Positions 1-6,660 of a DNA stretch of 12,822 nt are shown piece after piece; the stretch's first letter is position 1, and each line of letters starts with the position of its first letter. Both the position numbers and the translations under genes were made by a program. The notes under the pieces were generated by a model that saw only the letters and a list, made by a program, of their open reading frames with translations, had not been told where the DNA came from and made no database searches. The DNA lies in the NCBI GenBank assembly GCA_963593765.1, contig CAVBBU010000057.1, forward strand, positions 1 through 12,822. Direction: 5' to 3'. The DNA comes from CAVBBU01 sp963593765. Lineage in GTDB: Bacteria; Bacillota; Clostridia; Lachnospirales; Lachnospiraceae.

Positions 1-28
1 ATGGCAAGGGTTTTCACCCCTGCACCCC

Positions 29-97
29 AAAAAGCAAAAAGCAAAAACCAAAAAACAAAAACCAAAAAATAAAAACCAAAAGCAAAAGTAAAAAAGC
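29..97. repeat. A-rich heptamer tandem repeat (AAAAANC)
   Basis: Seven consecutive 7-base units of the form AAAAAGC, AAAAACC, AAAAAAC or AAAAAAT run from 29 to 77. They then decay into 6- to 8-base units (AAAAGC, AAAAGT, AAAAAAGC) up to about 97. The tract lies just beyond the integrase terminator, inside the putative mobile element. It could be a slippage-generated microsatellite, a bent-DNA or protein-binding region, or non-functional. Nothing in the sequence decides between these. Confidence 0.75.
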
Positions 98-129
98 AAT
101 TCACGGGCTTTTATAAGTTAGCCCATGAA
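88..129 (-). terminator. Intrinsic terminator of the integrase gene
   Basis: Read on the minus strand, a 10-bp stem (TTCATGGGCT pairing with AGCCCGTGAA, one wobble pair) with a 10-base loop lies at 129-100. It is followed by TTGCTTTTTT. It starts 30 bases after the integrase stop codon, so it fits as the rho-independent terminator of that gene. Confidence 0.8.
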
Positions 130-158
130 GTGCTTTTATAGTGCAATAGCTAGGAATA

Positions 159-1283
159 TTACAAATCCCCATTTACAACCTTTAGCCATTCTGGGGATTG
201 TTCATTCCTTGTAGTTCTCTGATAAGCAGCAGTCGTTCTTATATCACTATGTCCTGCCCATCGTTGAACTACATCCAATGGTATGTTATGTCGTATCATA
301 TAGGATATGCCATCATGCCTTAAATCATGTAATTTTCGGTCGGGATCTATATTTAATGCCTTTAATGCATTTTTATAGGTATCATGCAAAGTTTTATATC
401 GCAAAGGCTGTTTATTTTGATTACAGAATAAAAAATCTTCATCAGTTTTATTTCTCGTTTGTTCTAGTAAAATCTTTTTAATATTTTTATGTATAGGAAT
501 ATCCCTATTTGAGGTACTTGTTTTTGTGGTTATTATTTTATGTTCCTTACGATAATAATTATTCTCAATATGTATACAGTTACGCTCAAAATCTATATTT
601 TTGACCTTTAATGCCTGTAATTGTCCGATTCTCAAAAAACAATAAAGCGTAACTACAAGGGCTTTGCCGTATTCATATGTCGGAGATATGCGACCTTGCT
701 TAATTTGTTGTATTAAAAGATAGTCGGTTAAATCCTTTATTTCTTCATCAGTCAATGAATCTTTTTTCTTTTTATTTGCTAATCTAGGTGGTTTTGTAAG
801 CATATTCATAGGATTATCATTTATTCGTTTACTATATACATAAGCAAAATATCTTGTTAGGATTGATTTCCTTTGCTTGTAAACACTTCTTGAATCAGGA
901 TTATTTAATAATATTTGATTGAAATATGCCTGTAAATCATCAGCTGTTATCTGATTTACTTTTTTATTGCCAAATATCTTATTAAGCAATTTAATATTAC
1001 TTAAATCCTTATCTATAGTTTGCTCTTTTTTGTTTAAACGTTCATATAAATTATACCATTTAGCAATATTATCCTTAAAAAGGATATTTCCTATTAATGC
1101 CTCGTTAATATTATCTATTTCAGCTATTTTCTTTTTCTTATTAGCTATAAACTTACATTTGGCTTCGGCTCTACCTTTTAGGCTAGTACCAGATACATCA
1201 TAGCTAACACCTTTATATATACCTCTTTCCCTGCACATATATCGCTTACCATCTCTTACACCATTAATTACAGTAGTTTTCAT
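159..1283 (-). CDS. Tyrosine recombinase / phage-type integrase
   Basis: This is a complete 374-residue site-specific recombinase of the lambda-integrase (tyrosine recombinase) family. It would catalyse integration and excision of the element it sits in. The C-terminal catalytic domain (about residues 175-365) keeps the full active-site set: Arg218 in FLRIGQL, Lys254 in ITTKTSTSNR, His319 and Arg322 in LHDLRH, His345 in WAGHSDIRTT, and the nucleophile Tyr354. Residues about 65-160 look like the helical core-binding (SAM-like) domain. The first 50 or so residues are probably the arm-binding part but are divergent. An AAAGGAG ribosome site lies 11 bases before the ATG. The gene's 5' end faces a truncated tRNA-Cys (1445-1485), which is its likely attachment site, and a terminator follows it. 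Leucine codons are mostly TTA, unlike the CTT-rich biosynthetic genes further right, as expected for acquired DNA. No excisionase gene is visible beside it. Confidence 0.95.
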   Translation of the reverse strand: MKTTVINGVRDGKRYMCRERGIYKGVSYDVSGTSLKGRAEAKCKFIANKKKKIAEIDNINEALIGNILFKDNIAKWYNLYERLNKKEQTIDKDLSNIKLLNKIFGNKKVNQITADDLQAYFNQILLNNPDSRSVYKQRKSILTRYFAYVYSKRINDNPMNMLTKPPRLANKKKKDSLTDEEIKDLTDYLLIQQIKQGRISPTYEYGKALVVTLYCFLRIGQLQALKVKNIDFERNCIHIENNYYRKEHKIITTKTSTSNRDIPIHKNIKKILLEQTRNKTDEDFLFCNQNKQPLRYKTLHDTYKNALKALNIDPDRKLHDLRHDGISYMIRHNIPLDVVQRWAGHSDIRTTAAYQRTTRNEQSPEWLKVVNGDL

Positions 1284-1363
1284 TAGTCTAAAATCTCCTT
1301 TGTTAATTTTGATATAAGAATTATGATTTTAAGAAGATTAAATAGAGGTGTTATATGTGAAAA

Positions 1364-1387
1364 TGGATTGATTTTTGGATTGATTTA
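1364..1387. repeat. 12-bp direct repeat upstream of the integrase (possible arm-type sites)
   Basis: Two copies of TGGATTGATTT stand in direct tandem with a 12-bp period (1364-1375 and 1376-1387). They lie between the integrase start and the tRNA-derived attachment core. Tandem direct repeats flanking the core are the usual form of integrase arm-binding sites, so that is the working interpretation. It rests on position and repetition only. Confidence 0.45.
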
Positions 1388-1444
1388 GACTATTATTTAA
1401 AAAGTGCTTGTAAATTGGGGGCTTTTACGGTTTATTTTCTAACC

Positions 1445-1485
1445 CTGCAACACCCTGATCGCCAGTTCAAATCTGGCTGTCGCCT
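1445..1485 (+). other. Attachment site: 3' fragment of tRNA-Cys (truncated tRNA gene)
   Basis: This is the 3' part of a cysteine tRNA. It has the anticodon loop CTGCAAC with anticodon GCA (1447-1449), the 3' anticodon strand ACCCT, the variable loop GATC, a perfect T-arm GCCAG-TTCAAAT-CTGGC (1461-1477), the acceptor strand TGTCGCC and discriminator T1485. U73 and the GCA anticodon both point to tRNA-Cys. No 5' half (expected GGCGACA start, D-arm, AGGGT anticodon strand) precedes it: the bases before 1445 do not pair. The fragment begins at the anticodon loop, a common crossover point for tyrosine integrases, and an integrase gene lies next to it. I read it as the displaced tRNA 3' end at one end of an integrated element, with the intact tRNA at the other end, left of this window. 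It should not be annotated as a working tRNA. Confidence 0.8.
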
Positions 1486-1497
1486 CTCTTAGAAAAT

Positions 1498-1539
1498 GGC
1501 TTAAAACCTTTATTTTACAAGGGTTTGAGCCGTTTTTTT
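1498..1539 (+). terminator. Intrinsic terminator of the former tRNA-Cys unit
   Basis: A hairpin of GGCTTAAAACCTT against AAGGGTTTGAGCC (one wobble, one mismatch) is followed by seven T at 1533-1539. It stands 12 bases past the 3' end of the tRNA fragment. It is probably the original chromosomal terminator of the tRNA transcript, left behind when the tRNA 3' end was displaced by integration. Confidence 0.8.
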
Positions 1540-1900
1540 GTTTTCAAATCTTATCACTTAAGTTGCTGTAAATAGCCACGAATTTGCGTAAATATACACC
1601 CTAAGTTACAAGATTTTTTACAGGATTTTCCATATAGTCTTATCTTATCAATTGTAGTAAATCTAAATACGCCTAAGTAGGACAATCAAGTCACTAAAGT
1701 GGCTGGTTTTTCTAGCTACTTGTATTTTGTATATTTCCCAGTATTTTTTCTGAAACACCATTATTAAGTACATCTAATTTTTTTTTTCATAAATCACAAT
1801 TTTATTCTTAATTATTATAACTGATTTTGCTCACTTTAATTGTCTAATAACTGCTTATATACTACATAAGTTGCAAGTATACAAGGAAATTATAGAACTA
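1540..1900. other. Intergenic region without a recognisable gene
   Basis: No convincing coding sequence was seen on either strand. The region is very AT-rich. It holds one small hairpin (1689-1704, AGTCACT/AGTGGCT, loop of two) followed by GGTTTTT, which could be a weak terminator. An outer pairing of TAAGTAG (1674-1680) with CTACTTG (1716-1722) encloses it. A ten-T tract lies near 1778-1787. A minus-strand open stretch of about 40 codons around 1560-1683 has no start signal and no recognised family. Confidence 0.6.
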
Positions 1901-1903
1901 TTA

Positions 1904-1934
1904 TTGACTAACTAGGGGGGGGGAGTGCTAAAAT
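1904..1934 (+). promoter_or_regulatory. Promoter with a nine-G spacer tract (candidate phase-variable)
   Basis: A -35-like TTGACT (1904-1909) and an extended -10-like TGCTAAAAT (TAAAAT at 1929-1934) are separated by 19 bases. That spacer contains an uninterrupted run of nine G (1915-1923) in otherwise AT-rich DNA. The only downstream gene is the secreted surface protein starting at 2026. Homopolymer runs in promoter spacers are a known route to ON/OFF switching by strand slippage, for example in opc of Neisseria and fim genes of Bordetella. Here 19 bases is longer than the 17-base optimum, so loss of one or two G would be expected to strengthen the promoter. The boxes are assigned by eye. Confidence 0.55.
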
Positions 1935-2025
1935 ATGCATAGATGATAAATGTCGACTTCATTTATTAGAAAACTTTCGCAAAAACATTTTATCGTCGAA
2001 ATAATTTGCTATATAGGAGGGCGTT

Positions 2026-3855
2026 ATGAGGAATGTAAAAGCATCTAAAATTATGGCAGTAGCTATGGCATCAGTTTTGGTTATGGTTTCACCTATGACA
2101 GCCTTGGCAGATACTGTCACACAGGTGACTATCACGGGAGAAGGCAGTGAGACTGTTGATGCAGTGTCCAACAGCACGGCAGATACTGGCGTAAGTATGT
2201 CGGATGGAGAAAAAGAAGCGCTGAATGGTTCTGTTACGGTTAATGGTAATGTGTCTGTGAATAACAAAGACGAAATGACGGTTCCGGGTTGGTATAGTTC
2301 TTATAGCGAAGTTTATGGCGTGGCAATTGAGTCAAACGGAGGAACAGGCACTGTTAATATCTCAGGCAATGTCAATTCAGATGCAACACAAAGAGAAGGC
2401 AATTATTATGGTATTTCTGGAGGCGTTTATACCAATGCTAATTCAAATATAACAATCGAAGGTGATATAAGCGCTAAATCTAATGATTATTCTCTTGGTA
2501 TAGAGTATTCGTATCGTGATTTTGGTTCAGAAGATTATACAGTAAGTACTGAGATTGGAGGAAATGTAACAGCTTCGGCTACCGACGGAGCGGCAGTAGC
2601 AATAAGTATACAAGACAAGAGCACAGACAAAACTAATATAGTCGGTGATGTTAAGGCTGATGGTACAGCAGCATATGGAATCCTAATTAGTAGCCCTAAG
2701 GCGGAAAGTGACACTGATAATGCGTTATATCCTACAGATAATGGAGAGGGGAAGACTACAGAGCTTGTTGTTGGTGGCGATGTTGAAGCGAACGGAACAG
2801 GTACAGGTACAGGTACAGGCATAGGCATATGCTTAAACAATAATCTTAAAAACGTCGACATTACTGTGGATGGTGATATTAAGGGAAGTACATATGGTCT
2901 ATATGTAAATGATAACATGTCAGATGCTGTTAAGATAAAGACAGATGGGACAATTTCCTCAACAGAAGGTGCAGCAATAGTTATTACTGCAACAAGTAAA
3001 AAGACCATTTTGAAGGATGAAAAAGAAGTTGAGGTTGCGGCTGATGCAATACCTGATATAACGGTATGGAAGATAGAGAGTGATACCAATGAGTTGGTTA
3101 AAGCTGTGGTGACAGATGATAAGGATAAGAGTGAATCATTTAAGGATAGCGTACTCTCAGGCATCAACTACATAATCAAGGCAAACACCACATTAAATGG
3201 CGATGAGACAACAAAGGGACAGATAAAGCTTACAGGAACAAAAGGACAGGTTACAGTAGGTGATAAGACTTACGATACAGCTAATCAAGGTGATGAGATA
3301 ATAATCAACGTAGAAACAGTAAGAGGCTATAAGTATTCACTTACAGCCGGCCAGGGAGTTCTTAGTAAGAACGTAGACGGTACATATACTCTAACGATTC
3401 CTGAGGGTGGCGGCGTAGAGCTTAATGCAGTATTAGAGAAGATACATAGCTCTAGCTCCGGTGGCTCAGGTAGCAGTAGTAGCAGTTCAAATTCAAATAC
3501 AAATACATGGTCACAGGATAGCAATGGCTGGAGAATAAAAAAGTCTAACGGAAGCTATGCAAGCAATGAGTGGATTAATATAACCTGGAATGGACAGACA
3601 AGCTGGTATCACTTTAATAGCAATGGATATGCAGATGGTGGTTGGTTTACAGATACAGATGGACAAAAGTATTATCTATACAATGTGCATGATGGCAGGT
3701 TTGGATATATGCTAACAGGCTGGCACTTAATAGATGGAAAGTGGTACTTCTTTAATACCCAAAAGCTTGATAATGCATCAACAGGATCGCTTGTTGTTAA
3801 TGGCAAGACATCAGATGGATATAACGTAGATGCTAACGGAGCATGGATACAGTAA
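2026..3855 (+). CDS. Secreted beta-solenoid-like surface protein with C-terminal cell-wall-binding repeats
   Basis: This 609-residue exported protein is probably held non-covalently on the cell wall. Residues 1-28 form a signal peptide ending in ALA before Asp29. Residues about 70-325 contain eight irregular repeats, each with a hydrophobic strand, a G[DN][IV] turn and a short hydrophobic strand (SGNVNSD, EGDISAKS, GGNVTASA, VGDVKADG, GGDVEANG, DGDIKGS, DGTISST). This pattern is typical of a right-handed beta-helix. Residues 385-473 resemble a small Ig-like bacterial repeat domain (GYKYSLTAG...DGTYTLTIP). A Ser/Gly/Asn linker spans 475-494. Residues 497-609 carry Trp/Tyr-Gly-rich cell-wall-binding repeats of the choline/glucan-binding type (GWRIKKSNGS, GYADGGWFTDTDGQKYY, TGWHLIDGKWYFFN). 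There is no LPXTG anchor. An AGGAGG site lies 5 bases before the ATG. The gene has its own promoter with a poly-G tract and its own terminator. It may be an adhesin or surface-layer component; no enzymatic motif was seen, so the function is not known. Confidence 0.85.
   Translation: MRNVKASKIMAVAMASVLVMVSPMTALADTVTQVTITGEGSETVDAVSNSTADTGVSMSDGEKEALNGSVTVNGNVSVNNKDEMTVPGWYSSYSEVYGVAIESNGGTGTVNISGNVNSDATQREGNYYGISGGVYTNANSNITIEGDISAKSNDYSLGIEYSYRDFGSEDYTVSTEIGGNVTASATDGAAVAISIQDKSTDKTNIVGDVKADGTAAYGILISSPKAESDTDNALYPTDNGEGKTTELVVGGDVEANGTGTGTGTGIGICLNNNLKNVDITVDGDIKGSTYGLYVNDNMSDAVKIKTDGTISSTEGAAIVITATSKKTILKDEKEVEVAADAIPDITVWKIESDTNELVKAVVTDDKDKSESFKDSVLSGINYIIKANTTLNGDETTKGQIKLTGTKGQVTVGDKTYDTANQGDEIIINVETVRGYKYSLTAGQGVLSKNVDGTYTLTIPEGGGVELNAVLEKIHSSSSGGSGSSSSSSNSNTNTWSQDSNGWRIKKSNGSYASNEWINITWNGQTSWYHFNSNGYADGGWFTDTDGQKYYLYNVHDGRFGYMLTGWHLIDGKWYFFNTQKLDNASTGSLVVNGKTSDGYNVDANGAWIQ
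2794..2826 (+). repeat. In-frame hexanucleotide repeat (GGTACA)
   Basis: Four copies of GGN-ACA (GGAACA, then GGTACA three times) at 2794-2817 are followed by the related GGCATAGGC. They encode alternating Gly-Thr at residues 257-264 of the surface protein. Because the unit is six bases, slippage would change the length of a loop by two residues without breaking the frame. Confidence 0.7.
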
Positions 3856-3896
3856 AGCGTATTATAAGAAAAACATCATAGGTAAAATATAGATAG

Positions 3897-3923
3897 CGGA
3901 GAGGCGAAATGCCTCTCCGTTTT
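3897..3923 (+). terminator. Strong intrinsic terminator after the surface-protein gene
   Basis: A perfect 9-bp stem CGGAGAGGC/GCCTCTCCG with a five-base GAAAT loop is followed by TTTT. It begins 41 bases after the stop codon at 3855. It lies between convergent genes (azlD ends at 3939 on the other strand). The T-run is only on the plus-strand side, so it mainly serves the surface-protein gene. Confidence 0.9.
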
Positions 3924-3938
3924 GGATCGCACTGCTTC

Positions 3939-4241
3939 TTATATAAAAAGTTCTATCACAAACACCGTCACGCAGCAGGCTATAGATACGCTCATTAGTC
4001 CGCCACCGTACCATGCAAGTATAATTCCTATAACAAGTGCAGCAGCAGAAGAGATCATGCTGTCTGTTTGATAAAGAATAGCAGGAAAGGTCATAACAGC
4101 CAGAGTTACATATGGCACGTAATATAAAAATGAGCGAATGGTTTTATTTTTTATTTCCTTTCGTATAAGCGTTAAAGGAAGTACACGAATAAGATAGGTA
4201 ACTATAGCCATTACTAATATATATATCCAGTATTTATTCAT
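3939..4241 (-). CDS. azlD: AzlD-family branched-chain amino acid exporter, small subunit
   Basis: This is the small, roughly 100-residue subunit of an AzlCD-type exporter of branched-chain amino acids. It is hydrophobic throughout, with about four membrane segments. After the chosen start it opens MNKYWIYILVMAIVTYLIR and continues with the typical LPLTLI...PYVTLAVMTFPAIL region. The start at 4241 is preferred over an upstream in-frame ATG at 4277 because AAGGAGG lies 6 bases before it. It also sits in a TATGAATAA overlap with the azlC stop, the usual arrangement of translationally coupled pairs. Transport of leucine, isoleucine and valine is inferred from the family and from the divergent leuB-ilvD-ilvB cluster. 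Confidence 0.88.
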   Translation of the reverse strand: MNKYWIYILVMAIVTYLIRVLPLTLIRKEIKNKTIRSFLYYVPYVTLAVMTFPAILYQTDSMISSAAALVIGIILAWYGGGLMSVSIACCVTVFVIELFI

Positions 4242-4950
4242 AAGCATCCTCCTTGATAGGGAAAAGAACAGCCGCAACGAGAGATATAATAACCGTAAGA
4301 AGTATAGTGCGAACTCCTGACGATATGCTTGATATTATAGGGAGTACTCCGCACAGATAGCTAAGCAGCATAGATACAAATACAAGCACAGCTATTATAT
4401 AATTTTTTCTCCCCGGTGGAATTATAATAGCAAGAAACATTCCAAAAAGTCCTACGCTAAGTGCACTTACTATATTAGCAGGAAGTATATTTCCAACTAC
4501 AACTCCAAGATAGGTTCCAAGTGCCCATGCAGGCGATGCAACGCTTATCATGCCATATGTAAAAAATGGATTAAGATAATTCGGCACCGTAACAGAAAGA
4601 CCAAAAAATTCATCGGTTATAAAATGTGCTAAAATGAATCTGTGAAGAAAATTCATCTTAGGTGATAGCTTTTGACTAAGTGAGCATGACATAAGAAAAT
4701 ATCTTGCATTTGCTATAAATTCCATTATAGCAACCTCGGCATAGCTTGCACCGGCAGCAGCTAAGGATATGCCTGCATATTGACCGGCACTTGCATTATT
4801 AAGAAGGCTCATAACAGCAGCCTGCAGGGCAGTAAAGCCGGCACTCCTTGCAGATATTCCAAGTGCAAAGGATACAGCAAAATATCCCACGGCTATAGGT
4901 AGTCCGCAGTGTATACCCTTTATATACCAAGTTTTGTTATCTGAGTTCAT
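4234..4950 (-). CDS. azlC: AzlC-family branched-chain amino acid exporter, large subunit
   Basis: This is the large permease subunit (about 238 residues) of an AzlCD exporter. The family signature region GLPIAVGYFAVSFALG lies near the N-terminus, followed by the conserved LLNNASAGQYAG and FIANARYFLMS segments and several membrane helices. The ATG at 4950 is taken as the start. An in-frame TTG at 4956 is possible, and the ribosome site (CGGAAT) is weak for either. The gene overlaps azlD by 8 bases. It follows the MATE gene on the same strand, but the 45-bp tandem repeats fill the gap, so co-transcription with the MATE gene is uncertain. No Lrp-type azlB regulator is present beside it. Confidence 0.9.
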   Translation of the reverse strand: MNSDNKTWYIKGIHCGLPIAVGYFAVSFALGISARSAGFTALQAAVMSLLNNASAGQYAGISLAAAGASYAEVAIMEFIANARYFLMSCSLSQKLSPKMNFLHRFILAHFITDEFFGLSVTVPNYLNPFFTYGMISVASPAWALGTYLGVVVGNILPANIVSALSVGLFGMFLAIIIPPGRKNYIIAVLVFVSMLLSYLCGVLPIISSISSGVRTILLTVIISLVAAVLFPIKEDAYE

Positions 4951-5119
4951 AATCAAAATTCCGTTCTTTTTTAAAACTGAACTTTTTATCTATAGTCAAA
5001 ATTCCATTCTACGTTTAGAAGCTTAAACCTTTGTTTATAGTCAAAATCCCATTCTGCTTTTAAAAGCTTGAACTTTTAGCTATAATCAATTTTTTTTGCG
5101 TTTGCAGTTTCAGTCAAAT
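4951..5119 (-). repeat. About 45-bp imperfect tandem repeats between the MATE gene and azlC
   Basis: On the plus strand each unit begins A[AG]TCAAAATYCC and ends CTAT or TTAT. Units start at 4951, 4994, 5039 and (shortened and degenerate) 5084. A further AGTCAAATTC at 5112 runs into the MATE stop codon. Spacing is 43, 45 and 45 bases. Read on the minus strand, two units are open in one frame and give FKLLKAEWDFDYKQR then FKLLNVEWNFDYR before a stop, with no start codon. The block fills the whole gap between the two genes and the azlC start abuts its edge. Function is unknown. It could be duplicated regulatory sequence or remnant coding DNA. Confidence 0.75.
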
Positions 5120-6484
5120 TCAGATTTCAGCTTTATTCTTAGCAGCCTGCATTTTTCTAGCTGTCTCATGCTTGCACCAAATGTAAGCTGGCACAAGGAA
5201 TATATCAACAAGTATCCATGCGACAGCATTTGCACAGCATATACCTATAAAGCCAAACAGACTAGGGAATATAAAGGCAACAAAGGCTCTGCCTATTAGC
5301 TCTATAACTCCGGCAGCCATTGCAAGTATAGAATATCCAAGACCTTGTATGGAATATCTAAAATTATTTACAAAGGCAAGAAGTACAAAAAAGTATGCTG
5401 ACATCATCATATATTTTCTTGAATAGGCTATAGCCTCTACCTGATCTGCATTTATAAATAGTCTTGAAAAATCATCTACAGTAAAGTAAAGGAATATGCA
5501 TATCATAATAGAAGTAACCACGCCAACTATAGTAGATACCTTAAGACCAGTATCTATTCTATCTAGCTTTCCGGCACCATAGTTTTGACCGGTAAATGTA
5601 GCCATAGTAGGGCCAAATGCTTCCATAATACATGCAAATAGACTAAAGAGCTTATTTGCGGCGGTAACACCAGCAACAGCTACAGCACCGAAGCCATTTA
5701 CCGCAGTTTGAACGATTATAGTACCTATGGCTGTGATAGAAAATTGAAGTCCCATAGGTATGCCTATATATAAGAGATGCCCCATCATATCCTTGTTGGG
5801 ACTTTTGCTCTCGCTAGGCTTAAAATGCAGAATATCAAATTTTTTAATCATGTATATTAATGCGACTATACCGGCGATAGCCTGTGAGGCAACAGTTGCA
5901 ATAGCGGCCCCCTCAGTATTCATATGAAGAACGATAATACAAAACAGATCTAAAAATACATTAATAATAGAAGATAGCACCAAAAACACAACCGGAGTTT
6001 TGCTGTCTCCAAGAGCTCGCATAATAGCAGAAACCATATTATATAAAAATGTAAATGGAAGTCCAAAAAATACTATAGATATATACCAGTAAGCATAGCT
6101 ATATATTTCATTTGGAGTATTCATTAACTTAAGCATAGTGCTGCTTAAGAGACCAGTTAAAAGTCCTACTGCTATAGATATAATTATGCAAAGGTAGGCA
6201 GCATTAATCGTAAACATACGAACACCTACCTTGTCACCGGCACCAAATTTTTGTGCTATAGGTATGGCAAAGCCTGTAGTGACTCCATTTCCAAAGCCGA
6301 TAACCAGAAAAAAGAGTGATGATGTAGCACCGACACCAGCAAGTGGATTGATTCCTAAAAATTTTCCTACTATTATAGTATCTGCCATATTATATAATTG
6401 CTGAAACAGCATACCTAAAAATACTGGTATCGCAAAGCCTATCACACACTTAGTGACAGAGCCATTAGTTAAGTCCTTAGTCAT
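5120..6484 (-). CDS. MATE-family multidrug/toxin efflux transporter
   Basis: This is a complete 454-residue inner-membrane exporter of the MATE family (DinF/NorM superfamily), which usually extrudes cationic drugs or metabolites in exchange for Na+ or H+. It has about twelve membrane segments in two similar halves. The first half opens with the typical AIPVFLGMLFQQLYNMADTI, with ADTIIVGKFLG and a downstream GFGNGVTTGFAIPIAQ. The second half holds the equivalent GIPMGLQFSITAIGTIIVQ. A charged cytoplasmic tail ends the protein. GAGGA stands 6 bases before the ATG and a sigma-A-like promoter lies upstream. The substrate cannot be read from sequence. The neighbouring azlCD and ilv genes do not by themselves imply amino acid transport. 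Confidence 0.9.
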   Translation of the reverse strand: MTKDLTNGSVTKCVIGFAIPVFLGMLFQQLYNMADTIIVGKFLGINPLAGVGATSSLFFLVIGFGNGVTTGFAIPIAQKFGAGDKVGVRMFTINAAYLCIIISIAVGLLTGLLSSTMLKLMNTPNEIYSYAYWYISIVFFGLPFTFLYNMVSAIMRALGDSKTPVVFLVLSSIINVFLDLFCIIVLHMNTEGAAIATVASQAIAGIVALIYMIKKFDILHFKPSESKSPNKDMMGHLLYIGIPMGLQFSITAIGTIIVQTAVNGFGAVAVAGVTAANKLFSLFACIMEAFGPTMATFTGQNYGAGKLDRIDTGLKVSTIVGVVTSIMICIFLYFTVDDFSRLFINADQVEAIAYSRKYMMMSAYFFVLLAFVNNFRYSIQGLGYSILAMAAGVIELIGRAFVAFIFPSLFGFIGICCANAVAWILVDIFLVPAYIWCKHETARKMQAAKNKAEI

Positions 6485-6521
6485 AGCTTCCTCGATTTAA
6501 AATAATTTCTCAAACCGCGTT

Positions 6522-6551
6522 ATAATAACACAACAGCTATGGTTATATCAA
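6522..6551 (-). promoter_or_regulatory. Sigma-A-type promoter for the MATE gene
   Basis: On the minus strand a -35-like TTGATA (6551-6546) and a -10-like TATTAT (6527-6522) are separated by 18 bases. They lie about 40 bases upstream of the MATE start. Boxes were assigned by eye, but the match to consensus and the spacing are good. Confidence 0.5.
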
Positions 6552-6660
6552 CTATTACATATTCCTATAATTAGAGCCTGTAAAAAGCTGTGCTTAGATT
6601 GAAAAAAATACGCATTTACGATATCATACTCTAAAAGTGTTGCCAAATGAAAAAGCAGAC

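Noticed and set aside
16..28. CCCTGCA near the left edge resembling the anticodon-loop part of the tRNA-Cys attachment core, as if the other element end were here.
   Set aside because: Only 7 bases match and no T-arm or acceptor sequence follows, so it is not a second attachment site.
967..1203. A 78-codon open frame on the plus strand.
   Set aside because: It lies wholly opposite the integrase coding sequence, whose catalytic residues are intact, and has no ribosome site. It is a shadow frame, as are the other opposite-strand frames over the surface protein, ilvD and ilvB.
1560..1683. A minus-strand open stretch of about 40 codons that might be an integrase or transposase remnant.
   Set aside because: No start signal, no recognisable motif, and AT-rich composition. 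Too short to call a pseudogene.
4242..4277. Longer azlD starting at 4277, adding 12 residues.
   Set aside because: The ribosome site AAGGAGG and the coupled TATGAATAA overlap favour the start at 4241. The extra residues (MRLFFSLSRR...) are just the azlC reading in another frame.
4951..5119. Possible CRISPR array because of evenly spaced repeats.
   Set aside because: The repeats are contiguous and imperfect over their whole length, with no unique spacers between conserved repeats, and no cas genes are nearby.
6514..6519. ACCGCG upstream of leuB, reminiscent of a T-box antiterminator core.
   Set aside because: Only six bases match, the preceding GGGTGG is absent, and the site lies in the MATE promoter region without a specifier stem or terminator.
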